Shown here: piece after piece, positions 43,980 through 52,953 of the stretch
How the letters are laid out: each line of letters opens with the position of its first letter
Numbering within the stretch: position 1 is the first letter of the stretch
Assembly: GCA_035631655.1 (NCBI GenBank)
Contig: DASQIH010000123.1
Location: 1-64,000 of the forward strand
Source of the DNA: Gp1-AA122 sp035631655
GTDB taxonomy: Bacteria; Acidobacteriota; Terriglobia; Terriglobales; Acidobacteriaceae
Reading direction: 5' to 3'
Length of the DNA stretch: 64,000 nucleotides
Translations under genes and position numbers: made by a program
Notes under the pieces: model-generated
The model's database searches: none
The model's input: only the letters and a program-made list of their open reading frames with translations
What the model was told of the DNA's origin: nothing

Positions 43980-46933
43980 TGCCCGGGCCTCGCCAGAAAA
44001 GTCGGTTCAACGAGGTGCTGCCGGCATTGCTGCGGCTCGACAGGGACGCTGACCGCCAGAAGTTTCTTTCGAAACACCGGGTGCTGGTCAACCAAGAAGT
44101 GATAGAACAGCTGGCGCCTCTGGTTGTGAAGAAGATCCGGGTAGACGCGTGGGAGGCACTGCGTCTTGCGGAGAGCGTGGTGCTGATCGCACGGAAGCTT
44201 CGCCGCAAAGAGTGCATTGCCCTTGCCCTGCGAGCGAAAGCCAATGCGCTCCATGCCTGCGGAAAGAATCGCGCCGCCGTGGCACACCACGACCAGGCTT
44301 ACCAGATCTACGCCTCACGCGGCAGTTGGAAGGAAGCGGCGCGAACCCTGAGCAGTTCCATTCAGCCGCTGATTCTCCTGGGTAAGTACGACCGTGCTTT
44401 CGCTGCGGCGGAACAAGCACGAGAGATTTTCAGCCGCATGGGCGAGGACAAGCGAATAGCGAATCTCGAAAACAATATAGGCAATATATTTCATCGGCAG
44501 GATCGATTCGAAGAGGCTGTCGCGCACTACGAGCGCGCCTACCAGGCACTGGCAACATATCAGGAGTGGGAACATGCCGCGATAGCGCTGAGCAACATGG
44601 CCATGTGCCTGATCAGCTTGAACGATTTTCGTCACGCGCTGGACTGTTATCAGAGAGCTCGCGAATTGTGCGTCAGGTACGACATGCCGCGACTTCGCGA
44701 CCAAGCGGACTACAACATCGCCTATTTGTATTACTTTCGCGGCGAATACAGCCGTGCGATCGAAATACTCCGGGCCACACAGCGAGCCTGTGAGGTGTCA
44801 GGCGATGCGTATCATCTGGCTCTCTGCTATCTGGATCTGTCGGAGATTTATCTGGAGCTCAACCTGAGCGAGGAAGCGCAGGAAATTGCCGGCGAGGGCT
44901 TCCTCCGTTTCCAGAAACTGGGCATGGGCTATGAGGCCGCGAAAACGCTGGCCAACGAAGCAATCGCCTGCGGCCAGCAGGGAAAAACGCCGCAGGCGCT
45001 GGAGTTGTTCGCCAAGGCTCGCGAAATGTTCACCCATGAGAACAACGTCGTGTGGCTGTGGCTCCTCGATCTATATCAAGGACTTCTGCTGTTTCATGAA
45101 GGCTGCTACGCCGAGGCGCGGAAGCTGTGCACGGGTGCGGCTCAGTTTTTTGATCAAACGGTGCTGGCCGGCAAGGCCGTGCTCGCACATCTTCTGCTGG
45201 CGCGCATCGCGCTGCAAGCCGGGGACCTCACACTGGCCCGACAAGAAGCAGAAACCGTCATCACAAAATTATTGCGCGTGCAAACGCCCGAACTGAGATA
45301 TCAGGCCCATTTCCTGCTCGGACAGATCGCGTCAAGGCGAGGCGATCAAGCCGCCGCGCTGGCAAGGTACCAGGAGGCCCGCAAAGCTCTCGAGGCTTTG
45401 CGTACCCGCCTGCAAAGCGAGGAGTTAAAGATCTCTTTCGTCAAGAATCGTCTCCAAGTCTATGAGGCGCTCGTGGAACTGCACATAGACGGACAAGCCG
45501 CGCAGATTTCAGAGGACCAGTGCTTCGGGATCATGGAAGCTGCCAAATCTCGAAGCATGCTGGAAATGATTTTCCAGAGCGGCCAGAGCTTGTTCCTGAG
45601 CGAAGCTACGCAAAGTAACGACGTACAAAAGATCCGCGATTTGCGGGAGGAACTCAACTGGTATTACCACCGCATGGAGCTGGAACAGCTTCGTCCAGAG
45701 GGAATGTCCCGGGAGCGGATGGAGCGGCTGCAGCAGCTGGCGCAATCACGTGAAAATGAACTGTTACGAGCCCTGCGTGAGTTGCCTGCGCAGCGACGGC
45801 AAAGCGCCACCCTCGAAGTGCCGCCCGATTTTTCAGTGGCAGAACTGCAAGCCGCTATTCCAGCCGACACCGCTCTAGTCGAATACTATTCGGCAGGGGA
45901 TCGCCTCGTGGCGGCGGTTGTCACCCGCAAAGGTCTTGAAATTAAGGTCGTTGCAGATGTGCCGCGGGTTGCGCACCTGTTGAAGCTGCTCAGGTTCCAG
46001 CTTTCGAAGTTTCGGATGGACTCGCGCTACACGCAAGAATTCGAAGAGCCCTTGTTGCGTGCCACCCTGAGTCACCTGGAGGCTCTCTACCGGGAACTTA
46101 TCAAACCGTTGCGGCCGCTGCTAGGCGCGCAGCATCTGGTTTTTGTGCCGCACGGAGCGCTGCACTTCCTTCCTTTCCATGCTCTGCGAAACGGCGATGA
46201 ATACATGGGAGAAGCCTATACCGTCTCCTATGCGCCGAGCGCCGCCGTGTACGCTGTCTGCCAACAGAAGGAAGCGGGCAGAAAGCGCAGCTCCCTGGTT
46301 CTTGGCGTCCCGGACGAACGCGCCCCCCAGATTAGTCATGAAGTCCAAGCGGTGGCGGCCTTGCTGCCGCAAGCGGAACTTTACCTCGGCAAGGAGGCAG
46401 CCGCGGAAGTTCTTCGAGAGAAGGGCCCGGAGGCCGGATTGCTACACATTGCGACGCACGGCATCTACCGCCAGGATAATCCGATGTTCTCCAGCATCCG
46501 ACTGGGTGACGGCTACTTAAATTTGTACGATCTCTATGAGTTGCGGATGGGCGCAAAGTTAGTAACGCTGAGCGGCTGCGCTACCGGAATGAATTTTGTC
46601 GCCGCCGGCGACGAGCTGCTAGGACTGCAACGCGGCCTGTTTTACGCTGGCGCAACTTCTTTACTGCTGTCTCTCTGGGATGTCCACGACTCGAGCACGG
46701 CGGAATTCATGCAGGAGTTTTACCGCGGCTACATCCGTAGCGGAGACATGGCAGCTTCCCTGCAAGCCGCGATGCGCGAGCTCCGGCGAGAGCACCCTCA
46801 TCCCTACTTTTGGGCTCCTTTTGTACTGGTAGGCAAAGGCACGGAAAAGCCCGCGAGGCGTCCTGCCCAGGGCGAGGTAAAGGAGCTTGTTCCCGTGCAC
46901 AGTCCAGAGACCATCTCCGCCGCCGCCGGCTGA
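43979..46933 (+). CDS. TPR-CHAT protein, caspase-like cysteine protease
   Basis: 984 residues. About ten tetratricopeptide repeats from residue 80 to 480 (for example YDRAFAAAEQAREIFSRMG, FEEAVAHYERAYQALATYQ, FRHALDCYQRARELC), a helical linker, and a C-terminal CHAT domain (about 690-960). The caspase-like dyad is intact: His827 in LLHIATHGIYR and Cys867 in VTLSGCATG, 40 residues apart as usual. TPR-CHAT proteins are proteases switched on by a partner bound to the TPRs. Overlaps the sigma gene by 1 nt; the anti-sigma-like gene follows after 219 bp. Substrate unknown. Confidence 0.92.
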   Translation: MPGPRQKSRFNEVLPALLRLDRDADRQKFLSKHRVLVNQEVIEQLAPLVVKKIRVDAWEALRLAESVVLIARKLRRKECIALALRAKANALHACGKNRAAVAHHDQAYQIYASRGSWKEAARTLSSSIQPLILLGKYDRAFAAAEQAREIFSRMGEDKRIANLENNIGNIFHRQDRFEEAVAHYERAYQALATYQEWEHAAIALSNMAMCLISLNDFRHALDCYQRARELCVRYDMPRLRDQADYNIAYLYYFRGEYSRAIEILRATQRACEVSGDAYHLALCYLDLSEIYLELNLSEEAQEIAGEGFLRFQKLGMGYEAAKTLANEAIACGQQGKTPQALELFAKAREMFTHENNVVWLWLLDLYQGLLLFHEGCYAEARKLCTGAAQFFDQTVLAGKAVLAHLLLARIALQAGDLTLARQEAETVITKLLRVQTPELRYQAHFLLGQIASRRGDQAAALARYQEARKALEALRTRLQSEELKISFVKNRLQVYEALVELHIDGQAAQISEDQCFGIMEAAKSRSMLEMIFQSGQSLFLSEATQSNDVQKIRDLREELNWYYHRMELEQLRPEGMSRERMERLQQLAQSRENELLRALRELPAQRRQSATLEVPPDFSVAELQAAIPADTALVEYYSAGDRLVAAVVTRKGLEIKVVADVPRVAHLLKLLRFQLSKFRMDSRYTQEFEEPLLRATLSHLEALYRELIKPLRPLLGAQHLVFVPHGALHFLPFHALRNGDEYMGEAYTVSYAPSAAVYAVCQQKEAGRKRSSLVLGVPDERAPQISHEVQAVAALLPQAELYLGKEAAAEVLREKGPEAGLLHIATHGIYRQDNPMFSSIRLGDGYLNLYDLYELRMGAKLVTLSGCATGMNFVAAGDELLGLQRGLFYAGATSLLLSLWDVHDSSTAEFMQEFYRGYIRSGDMAASLQAAMRELRREHPHPYFWAPFVLVGKGTEKPARRPAQGEVKELVPVHSPETISAAAG

Positions 46934-47152
46934 CGAGAGCCAAAGTCCGCGCCTAGATACTCCGGAGCGAACGGCCCCGAGCCTTTCCCCTGGCCCGCCT
47001 CAATAGGTAGGGCCCCAGTCCCTTTAACTATTTTTTTCGCTGCCTGCATTTTTCTGCCTCCCAACCTCCCCCTATTCAACAGGCGAGAGGCTTAGAACCC
47101 ATCAGTCACCGGCGAACGGAAGATTTAAGAGAGCCTGAATGGGGAAACACCG
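46934..47152. other. Spacer between CHAT and anti-sigma-like genes
   Basis: 219 bp with T runs (CTATTTTTTTCG, CATTTTTCTG) but no hairpin I can see. Perhaps a weak promoter. Transcription into the next gene remains possible. Confidence 0.3.
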
Positions 47153-47788
47153 ATGAAGCACTTTACGACCGTTGAGTGGATCGATCTCGTGAACCAGGCG
47201 GTTTCCCCGAGCCAGAAAGTGGCCATGGAAAAGCACCTGGATGACTGCAAGAGCTGTGCGCGAGAGTTTTTGCGATGGCTGCGAATCCGGCAGTCGGCGG
47301 CTTCGGAAGCGAGCTATCAGCCACCGGAAGACGCGGTTCGAATCGCCAAGGCGGCCTTTGCAGGATCGGAATGGGCGCGGAAAGCCAAGCCGGAAACAGG
47401 TGTGCTCCAACTCCTGTTCGATAGTTTCCTGCAGCCTGCTCTGGCCGGTGTTCGATCTGCCGGAACTGGGACGAGGCGAATGCTCTATGGCGCCGATCCG
47501 TTTCAAATCGATTTGCAGATCGAAGCTCAGACTGGCGGCCGGACCATCGCCGTCACGGGACAATTGCTGGATTCACGGCACCCGGAGGGGGTGGGACGGG
47601 ACGTGCCCCTCATGCTTTCCAACCTCCGCGGTGGCGTCATACAGGCGTCGACGAATCAATTCGGAGAGTTCCGCGCGGAGATTGAGAACAGCGGTGACTT
47701 GGAGTTGGTGTTCCATAGCGAGAACGAAGAACCGATTGTGATTTCGTTGCGGCACGCCCTCAACGGGTTGCGGGAGGAAAAGCCGTGA
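47153..47788 (+). CDS. Zinc-finger anti-sigma-like protein with C-terminal beta domain
   Basis: 211 residues. The N-terminus carries a ZAS-type motif His28-x3-Cys32-x2-Cys35 (KHLDDCKSCARE) as in ECF anti-sigma factors. No membrane helix is evident. Residues about 105-205 are beta-rich (FQIDLQIEAQTGGRTIAVTG, GVIQASTNQFGEFRAEI, LELVFHSENEEPIVISL), similar to the carboxypeptidase-regulatory/surface Ig-like parts of signalling proteins. Likely holds the sigma factor encoded at 43383 inactive; being soluble it could be a substrate for the CHAT protease. Both roles are inferred from the operon. Confidence 0.7.
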   Translation: MKHFTTVEWIDLVNQAVSPSQKVAMEKHLDDCKSCAREFLRWLRIRQSAASEASYQPPEDAVRIAKAAFAGSEWARKAKPETGVLQLLFDSFLQPALAGVRSAGTGTRRMLYGADPFQIDLQIEAQTGGRTIAVTGQLLDSRHPEGVGRDVPLMLSNLRGGVIQASTNQFGEFRAEIENSGDLELVFHSENEEPIVISLRHALNGLREEKP

Positions 47789-47865
47789 AGACCAGGTGCC
47801 GGAAGGCGCGGGCGCGTGCCGCCGGAAACTGTTCGCATCTTTGTTTATTTCAAAAGGAGTTTTAA

Positions 47866-48108
47866 ATGCGAGAGCAGATTGCGGAAAACCTTCAATACCC
47901 GGAGTGGCAAAAGCCTTTCCAAGACGCACTGGTGGAACTCGACAAGGAAAAATTACAGGAGCGCGTTGTTGTTGCCGAGGCCGCGATTTTCAACCGTCTC
48001 CAGACTATGTCGTCAACCCGTGAGGAACGACAGGCTATTGAAGATGCTCTAGCCAGCTTGTGCTATCTCAAAAGGGAGAACCTTGGGTTTGATGCCGAAC
48101 CCAGCTAG
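47866..48108 (+). CDS. 80-residue helical protein of the CHAT cassette
   Basis: ATG 47866 with AAAAGGAG 6 nt upstream. Two predicted amphipathic helices: EQIAENLQYPEWQKPFQDAL, ELDKEKLQERVVVAEAAIFN, and a charged C-terminus with LCYLKRENLGF. No family recognised. It is well-spaced (77 bp) between the anti-sigma-like gene and the protease and on the same strand, so probably part of the cassette. Confidence 0.65.
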   Translation: MREQIAENLQYPEWQKPFQDALVELDKEKLQERVVVAEAAIFNRLQTMSSTREERQAIEDALASLCYLKRENLGFDAEPS

Positions 48109-48173
48109 ATCTCACGCTGACGTTGTTGATGTGGATGAGCGGCCGAAGGAGCGGGCATAGCAGCCCCACAGGT

Positions 48174-48191
48174 GTGCAGGGGCCCCTGCAC
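48174..48191. promoter_or_regulatory. 18-bp perfect palindrome before the subtilase gene
   Basis: GTGCAGGGGCCCCTGCAC, no spacer, 53 bp upstream of the ATG and about 40 bp before GAGGAGGAG. It could be an operator; as a zero-loop hairpin it is less likely to be a terminator. Confidence 0.4.
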
Positions 48192-48244
48192 CTGGCAAGG
48201 GAGCAAGCGAAGAAGCGAAATCGCCGCCCGAGGAGGAGTAGGTC

Positions 48245-51031
48245 ATGAAGCGCCGTCGCTGGCTTCTAGCCGCACTGCTGTTGGCGTTCCTGTGGGCCAC
48301 GCCCGCAACTGCTCAAAATCGAATCATCGTCCGAACGACTCTCGGTCTGCAAGGCCTGCAGAGCCTTTGTCTTCTCCAGACCTGCTCTGTGGTCGGCGCT
48401 CTCGGCGATCCCCTGAACCAGCTGTTTCTGATTACCACTCCACTTGATCCGACGACCCTCCTGAACCTTCTGCGTACGCTTCCGGGGATTCTGGATGCGG
48501 AGCTTGACCAATTGCTAAGCCTCATCGGAGGTTTAAACGTTGTCGGTACACCGCCTACAGCCCTTACGGATTCAGCTCCGATAACCTACTACGGCACGAC
48601 AGTGTGGAACGGCTATGCCAACCAGCCCGCGGCAGGAATTGTTGGCGTCTCGACTGCTCACACCCAATTTAAGGTAGCTGGCACGGGGATCGTTGCCGAT
48701 ATCGATACCGGCGTTGACCCCAGTCATCCAACGCTCGCGGGTGTCCTTCTGACGGGGTACGACTTCACTCGAAACCAGGCCGGGGCCTCGGAACTAAATG
48801 ACTTGTCGCCATCGGATTTCCCCTCATATCCTCCACCGCAGTGCTCGACCTGCCCGCCGGCTAATGTCAATCAATCCAGCGCCGCGATTCTGGACCAGTC
48901 TTCCGCCGCCATCTTGGACACCAAACCGCAGTATGCGGCGTTCGGCCACGGCACGATGGTTCTGGGGGTCATTCACCTGGTCGCGCCGACAGCAAAGTTG
49001 CTGCCCCTGAAAGCCTTTCATTCTGACGGCACCGGTTATCTCTCCAATATCTTGCGTGCGATTTATTACGCAGTGGCGAACAAGGCGAACGTCATCAACA
49101 TGAGTTTCGATTTCACGACGTATTCGACCGAATTTGCGACAGCATTGAATTATGCCAACCAGGCGGCCCTGATTTGTGGCGCGTCCGCCGGCAACGACGG
49201 GCAGAAGATAGTCGTATATCCCGCGGGACTTCAAAGCGTAGCTATGGGCGTCGCTTCCACCACCGACTTGGACACGCGATCTTCCTTCTCCAATTATGGC
49301 GACGCGATAGTCTGGGTGGCAGCCCCGGGCGAAGCTATTGTCACTACTTACCCGTTCGGCACCTATGCCGCCGGCTGGGGGACCTCGTTCAGCGCACCTT
49401 TCGTCTCCGGCACGTCCTCACTACTGCTGAATAAACAACCAACCAATGAGTCGCAGGCTGCCGCCGCCGTGGCCCACGCGAAGAATATTGGCCCGGACAT
49501 GGGCAACGGCAGGTTGGACATTGTGCAAGCGCTGCAAACTTTATCCCCTGCCGACTTTTCCATCTCAGCGAACCCAACCAGCGCAACCATCGTCGCCGGA
49601 CAGGCTGCAACCTATACGGTGACCCTAACCCCAACGAACGGATTCAATCAGACCATCGCGTTGACGTGCGGCGGTGCCCCGCCAGCAGCGGTCTGTACCG
49701 TCAATCCCAGCGCAGTCACGCTCAATGGCGCCAATCCCGCAACCGCAACCGTGACCGTGCAAACGACAGCGCGCGCAGCGGCGATGCCCGCGGGATTCAT
49801 GGGCATTAGTTCGTCCTCGGGGTTGTCGGCAGTACGCCTTATGTGGTTGCTGGGGTGGGTCGCAGGCCTCCTGGGTTGGGCGATGCTTTGCCATTTGGGC
49901 CGAGCTGCCCGCCCTCGGCGTGGTCTCGCCACTGCGCTTGCGATGGTGACATTTTCGCTGGCTTTGTATTCGTGCGGCGGTAATAGCTCCAGTTCCAGCG
50001 CCGGACCCGGCCCGGGGACGCCCGGACCATCGGGCCCGCCTGCCTCTCTGACACTATCCACGCTCACACTGAGTCCAACCAGCGTCAATGGCGGAGTTCC
50101 GTCCACTGGCCTGGTAACCCTGAGCGGTCCAGCGCCCAGCGGCGGTGCTGCCGTCTCGCTGTCGAGCAGCAACCCATCAGTCGCTACTGTTCCAGCCAGC
50201 GTGACTGTGGCTGGCGGAGGCACCAGCGCCACCTTCCAAGTCGCCACTATGGCCGTGACCAACGCGACCCCCGTCACCATCTCGGCCTCGTACAACAGCG
50301 GGCCTCAGCAAAGCGCTGTGCTGACTGTAACTCCGCCCTCTGTCGCTCCCAGCCTGATCTCGCTGACGCTGAACCCGACCAGCGTCAATGGGGGAAACCC
50401 GTCCACCGGTACAGTTACGCTGAGTAGCCCAGCCGCAAATGGCGGTGTTGTTGTCTCTCTATCTAGTAGCAATACGTTGGCAGCAACAGTTCCGGCCAGC
50501 GTGACTATCGCGGCCGGTGCCGCGAGCGCGACTTTCCCGGTGAAGACCAGCATGGTAAGCGCGACTACGACCAGCACGATCTCGGGTTCTTATGGCGGGA
50601 TACAGCAAAGTGCGTTGCTCACTGTAACTCCGCCGGCCTCCGGCCCCAGCCTCACTTCACTCACGCTCAACCCCGCGAGCGTCACCGGAGGCTCACCCTC
50701 GATCGGGACGGTTGCGCTGAACGGACCTGCGCCTGGCGGCGGAGCTGTAGTCTCGCTTTCCAGCAGTAATACGACAGTCGCCACCGTGCCTGCCAGCGTA
50801 ACTATACCGGCAGGAGCCACCAGCGCGACTTTCACGGTGAGCACCAGCGTTGTGACCTCGGCGGCCACGAGTACGATTTCGGCGTCCTACAATGGCGTGA
50901 CCCCAACCGACATACTCACCGTGATACCCGTGCCGCCTCCCGGCACGCCTCCTGGCACCTACACGATCACCGTCACCGGAACAGCTGGCACCCTCAGCCA
51001 CAACACACCGCTAAGCCTCACTGTGAACTAG
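48245..51031 (+). CDS. Secreted S8 subtilisin-like protease with three Ig-like repeats
   Basis: 928 residues, ATG after GAGGAGGAG. Signal peptide 1-24 (ATA-QN). S8 triad intact: Asp154 (DIDTGVD), His235 (FGHGTM) and Ser381 (WGTSFSAPF). A beta domain follows (about 440-510), then two hydrophobic stretches (about 525-550, 560-577) ending in YSC577GGNSSSSS, a lipobox-like site inside the chain. After a Gly/Pro linker come three tandem Ig-like repeats of about 100 residues (about 598, 702, 801 onward; each with SLSSSNxxxATVPASVT) and a final PPGTYTITVTGTAG. Likely exported effector or surface protease of the cassette. Confidence 0.9.
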   Translation: MKRRRWLLAALLLAFLWATPATAQNRIIVRTTLGLQGLQSLCLLQTCSVVGALGDPLNQLFLITTPLDPTTLLNLLRTLPGILDAELDQLLSLIGGLNVVGTPPTALTDSAPITYYGTTVWNGYANQPAAGIVGVSTAHTQFKVAGTGIVADIDTGVDPSHPTLAGVLLTGYDFTRNQAGASELNDLSPSDFPSYPPPQCSTCPPANVNQSSAAILDQSSAAILDTKPQYAAFGHGTMVLGVIHLVAPTAKLLPLKAFHSDGTGYLSNILRAIYYAVANKANVINMSFDFTTYSTEFATALNYANQAALICGASAGNDGQKIVVYPAGLQSVAMGVASTTDLDTRSSFSNYGDAIVWVAAPGEAIVTTYPFGTYAAGWGTSFSAPFVSGTSSLLLNKQPTNESQAAAAVAHAKNIGPDMGNGRLDIVQALQTLSPADFSISANPTSATIVAGQAATYTVTLTPTNGFNQTIALTCGGAPPAAVCTVNPSAVTLNGANPATATVTVQTTARAAAMPAGFMGISSSSGLSAVRLMWLLGWVAGLLGWAMLCHLGRAARPRRGLATALAMVTFSLALYSCGGNSSSSSAGPGPGTPGPSGPPASLTLSTLTLSPTSVNGGVPSTGLVTLSGPAPSGGAAVSLSSSNPSVATVPASVTVAGGGTSATFQVATMAVTNATPVTISASYNSGPQQSAVLTVTPPSVAPSLISLTLNPTSVNGGNPSTGTVTLSSPAANGGVVVSLSSSNTLAATVPASVTIAAGAASATFPVKTSMVSATTTSTISGSYGGIQQSALLTVTPPASGPSLTSLTLNPASVTGGSPSIGTVALNGPAPGGGAVVSLSSSNTTVATVPASVTIPAGATSATFTVSTSVVTSAATSTISASYNGVTPTDILTVIPVPPPGTPPGTYTITVTGTAGTLSHNTPLSLTVN
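50041..50940 (+). repeat. Three tandem ~300-bp repeats encoding Ig-like domains
   Basis: Units begin near 50041, 50350 and 50647 and share SVNGG or SVTGG, GPAPxGGAxVSLSS, ATVPASVTI and ATFTV-type codons. DNA similarity is high, so they arose by duplication and can expand or contract. Confidence 0.8.
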
Positions 51032-51114
51032 ACGAGCGCTCGCATGTTGGGAGATGCTAGTCGCTCCCGCGAAGGTGGCTTGCTAGAGATCAAGCATGAG
51101 GTCGAAGGCGGACT

Positions 51115-52794
51115 ATGCACTGTAGAAAACTGGCAGTTGCTGTTCTGCTCGCAATCTCTTCTGCGCTGGCAGGTGCGGCACAATCGTTCGATATCGTTGT
51201 CAGCAACGGCCACATCATCGACGGCACCGGCTCGCCCTGGTACTCAGGCGACATAGGCATCCGGGATGGAAAGATCGCGGCCATTGGGAATCTCTCCGCC
51301 GCTACGCGCAAGCGCACGATTGATGCCAAGGGGGAAGTCGTCGCACCCGGCTTCATTGATATGCTCGGCCAATCCGAACTGACGATTCTCGTGGATCCAC
51401 GTTTACCCTCGAAAATCTTCCAGGGAATCACAACCGAGATCACAGGAGAAGGAGGATCGGCAGCGCCGCTCAACGATGCCATTATTGAGGCCGACCGCGC
51501 CGGTTACGAGCATCTCCACATCAATCCCGATTGGAAGACTCTGCGCCAATACTTTGCTCGCCTCGAGAAGCAGGGAATGGGCATTAACCTAGCCAGCTAC
51601 GTGGGGGCGACGCAGGTGCGCCGCATGGTGCTGGGCGACGACAACAAACAACCTACGCCGGAAGAGCTCGAAACGATGAGATCGCTGGTGAGGGACGCGA
51701 TGCGGGATGGAGCTGTGGGTCTTTCGACCTCGCTCGAGTACGCACCCGCTCCCTACGCCAAGACCGACGAACTCATCGCGCTGGCGACGGAGGCTTCAAA
51801 GCTTGGCGGTATTTACGCCACCCACATGCGGAATGAAAGCGACTCTGTGCTGTCAGCGATTGATGAAGCGTTGCGCATCGGGCGCGCGGCGCACATCCCG
51901 GTGGAAATCTGGCACATCAAGGTGGCCGGCAAGAAGAACTGGGGGAGGATGCCGGAAGTGATCGACAAAATCAATCAGGCGCGGGCCCAGGGGGTCGATG
52001 TTACTGCCGACACGTATGCCTACACGGCGTGGTTCAACAGCTTCTCCGCCTTCATCCCGGCGTGGGCGCATGATGGTGGTGACGCCAAGCTGATTGAACG
52101 GCTGAAGGATCCCGCTACTCGCGCACGCATCCGCACGGACATGCTCACACCATCGGAAGAATGGGACAACGAATGGCAGGAGATTCCCGGGCCTGAGGCG
52201 GTGATGATTTGCGTGGTGCAGAATCCCAAGCTGGTGCCGCTGCAAGGCAAGACGCTGGCGGAAGTGGCGAAGTTGTGGGGAACGGACCCCATGGACGCTT
52301 TGTTCGAACTGTTGATCGACGATAAGGCATTTACCAATGTTGCGGTGTTTGGCATGTCGGAACCGGATGTGGCCCTGGTGCTGCAGCAGCCGTGGGTTTC
52401 CATTGACAATGACTCTTCGGGCACGTCGCCGGAAGGAATTTTAGGTCAGGAACATCCACACCCGCGAGCCTACGGCACATTTCCTCGGATATTACGCAAG
52501 TATGTCCGGGAAGAAAAGAAGCTGACGCTGGAAGATGCCATTCGCAAATTTTCGGCATTGCCGGCCCAGCGCATGCGCCTGACGGACCGCGGCGTGTTGA
52601 AGGCGGGGATGTGGGCCGATGTGGTGATCTTCGATCCCGGGACCATCCAAGCTGTGGCTACTTTTGAAAATCCCAATCAATTGTCCCAGGGGATGGAGTA
52701 CGTATTAGTGAACGGAGTACCCGTGATCGAGCAAGGGAAGATGACGGGAGCCTTGCCTGGGCGAGTGCTGCGGGGGCCGGGTTACGCGCCGTAG
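51115..52794 (+). CDS. N-acyl-D-amino-acid deacylase family amidohydrolase, exported
   Basis: 559 residues with a signal peptide (MHCRKLAVAVLLAISSALAG). Amidohydrolase_3/D-aminoacylase family: FDIVVSNGHIIDGTGSP, a carboxylate region near EIWHIKVAGKKNWG, YATHMRNES and the C-terminal ADVVIFDPGTIQ. The usual metal-binding HxH after GFID is replaced by GFIDMLGQSE (79-88), which is unusual for the family, so one metal site is lost or remodelled. D-aminoacylases cleave N-acyl-D-amino acids; a role in recycling D-residues from peptidoglycan or peptides is inferred. Confidence 0.88.
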   Translation: MHCRKLAVAVLLAISSALAGAAQSFDIVVSNGHIIDGTGSPWYSGDIGIRDGKIAAIGNLSAATRKRTIDAKGEVVAPGFIDMLGQSELTILVDPRLPSKIFQGITTEITGEGGSAAPLNDAIIEADRAGYEHLHINPDWKTLRQYFARLEKQGMGINLASYVGATQVRRMVLGDDNKQPTPEELETMRSLVRDAMRDGAVGLSTSLEYAPAPYAKTDELIALATEASKLGGIYATHMRNESDSVLSAIDEALRIGRAAHIPVEIWHIKVAGKKNWGRMPEVIDKINQARAQGVDVTADTYAYTAWFNSFSAFIPAWAHDGGDAKLIERLKDPATRARIRTDMLTPSEEWDNEWQEIPGPEAVMICVVQNPKLVPLQGKTLAEVAKLWGTDPMDALFELLIDDKAFTNVAVFGMSEPDVALVLQQPWVSIDNDSSGTSPEGILGQEHPHPRAYGTFPRILRKYVREEKKLTLEDAIRKFSALPAQRMRLTDRGVLKAGMWADVVIFDPGTIQAVATFENPNQLSQGMEYVLVNGVPVIEQGKMTGALPGRVLRGPGYAP

Positions 52795-52854
52795 CGGTGT
52801 TGACTCTCGGGAATCGGATTCGCGGTTGTGGGCGTCAAATCCTTCACGTGTGGG

Positions 52855-52907
52855 GGACGGGTCTTTGACCCGTCCAGGCGGGTCGGAGACCCGCCTCCAC
52901 ATGGAGT
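52855..52907. repeat. Tandem hairpins between convergent genes, probable bidirectional terminator
   Basis: GGACGGGTC-ttt-GACCCGTCC (52855-52875) is followed directly by GGCGGGTC-gga-GACCCGCC (52877-52895) and CTCCA-ca-TGGAG. The two stems share the core CGGGTC/GACCCG, suggesting duplication. Lies between the deacylase stop and the stop of the 52954 gene. Confidence 0.55.
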
Positions 52908-52953
52908 GTCTGACGCGGGGCAGAATGATGAAATGACAGGCGAGGGCGCGGAC

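Noticed and set aside
43979..48108. CRISPR array or cas genes near the CHAT-sigma pair (type III-E)
   Set aside because: No direct repeats with regular spacers and no Cas7-11-like protein were found around the cassette.
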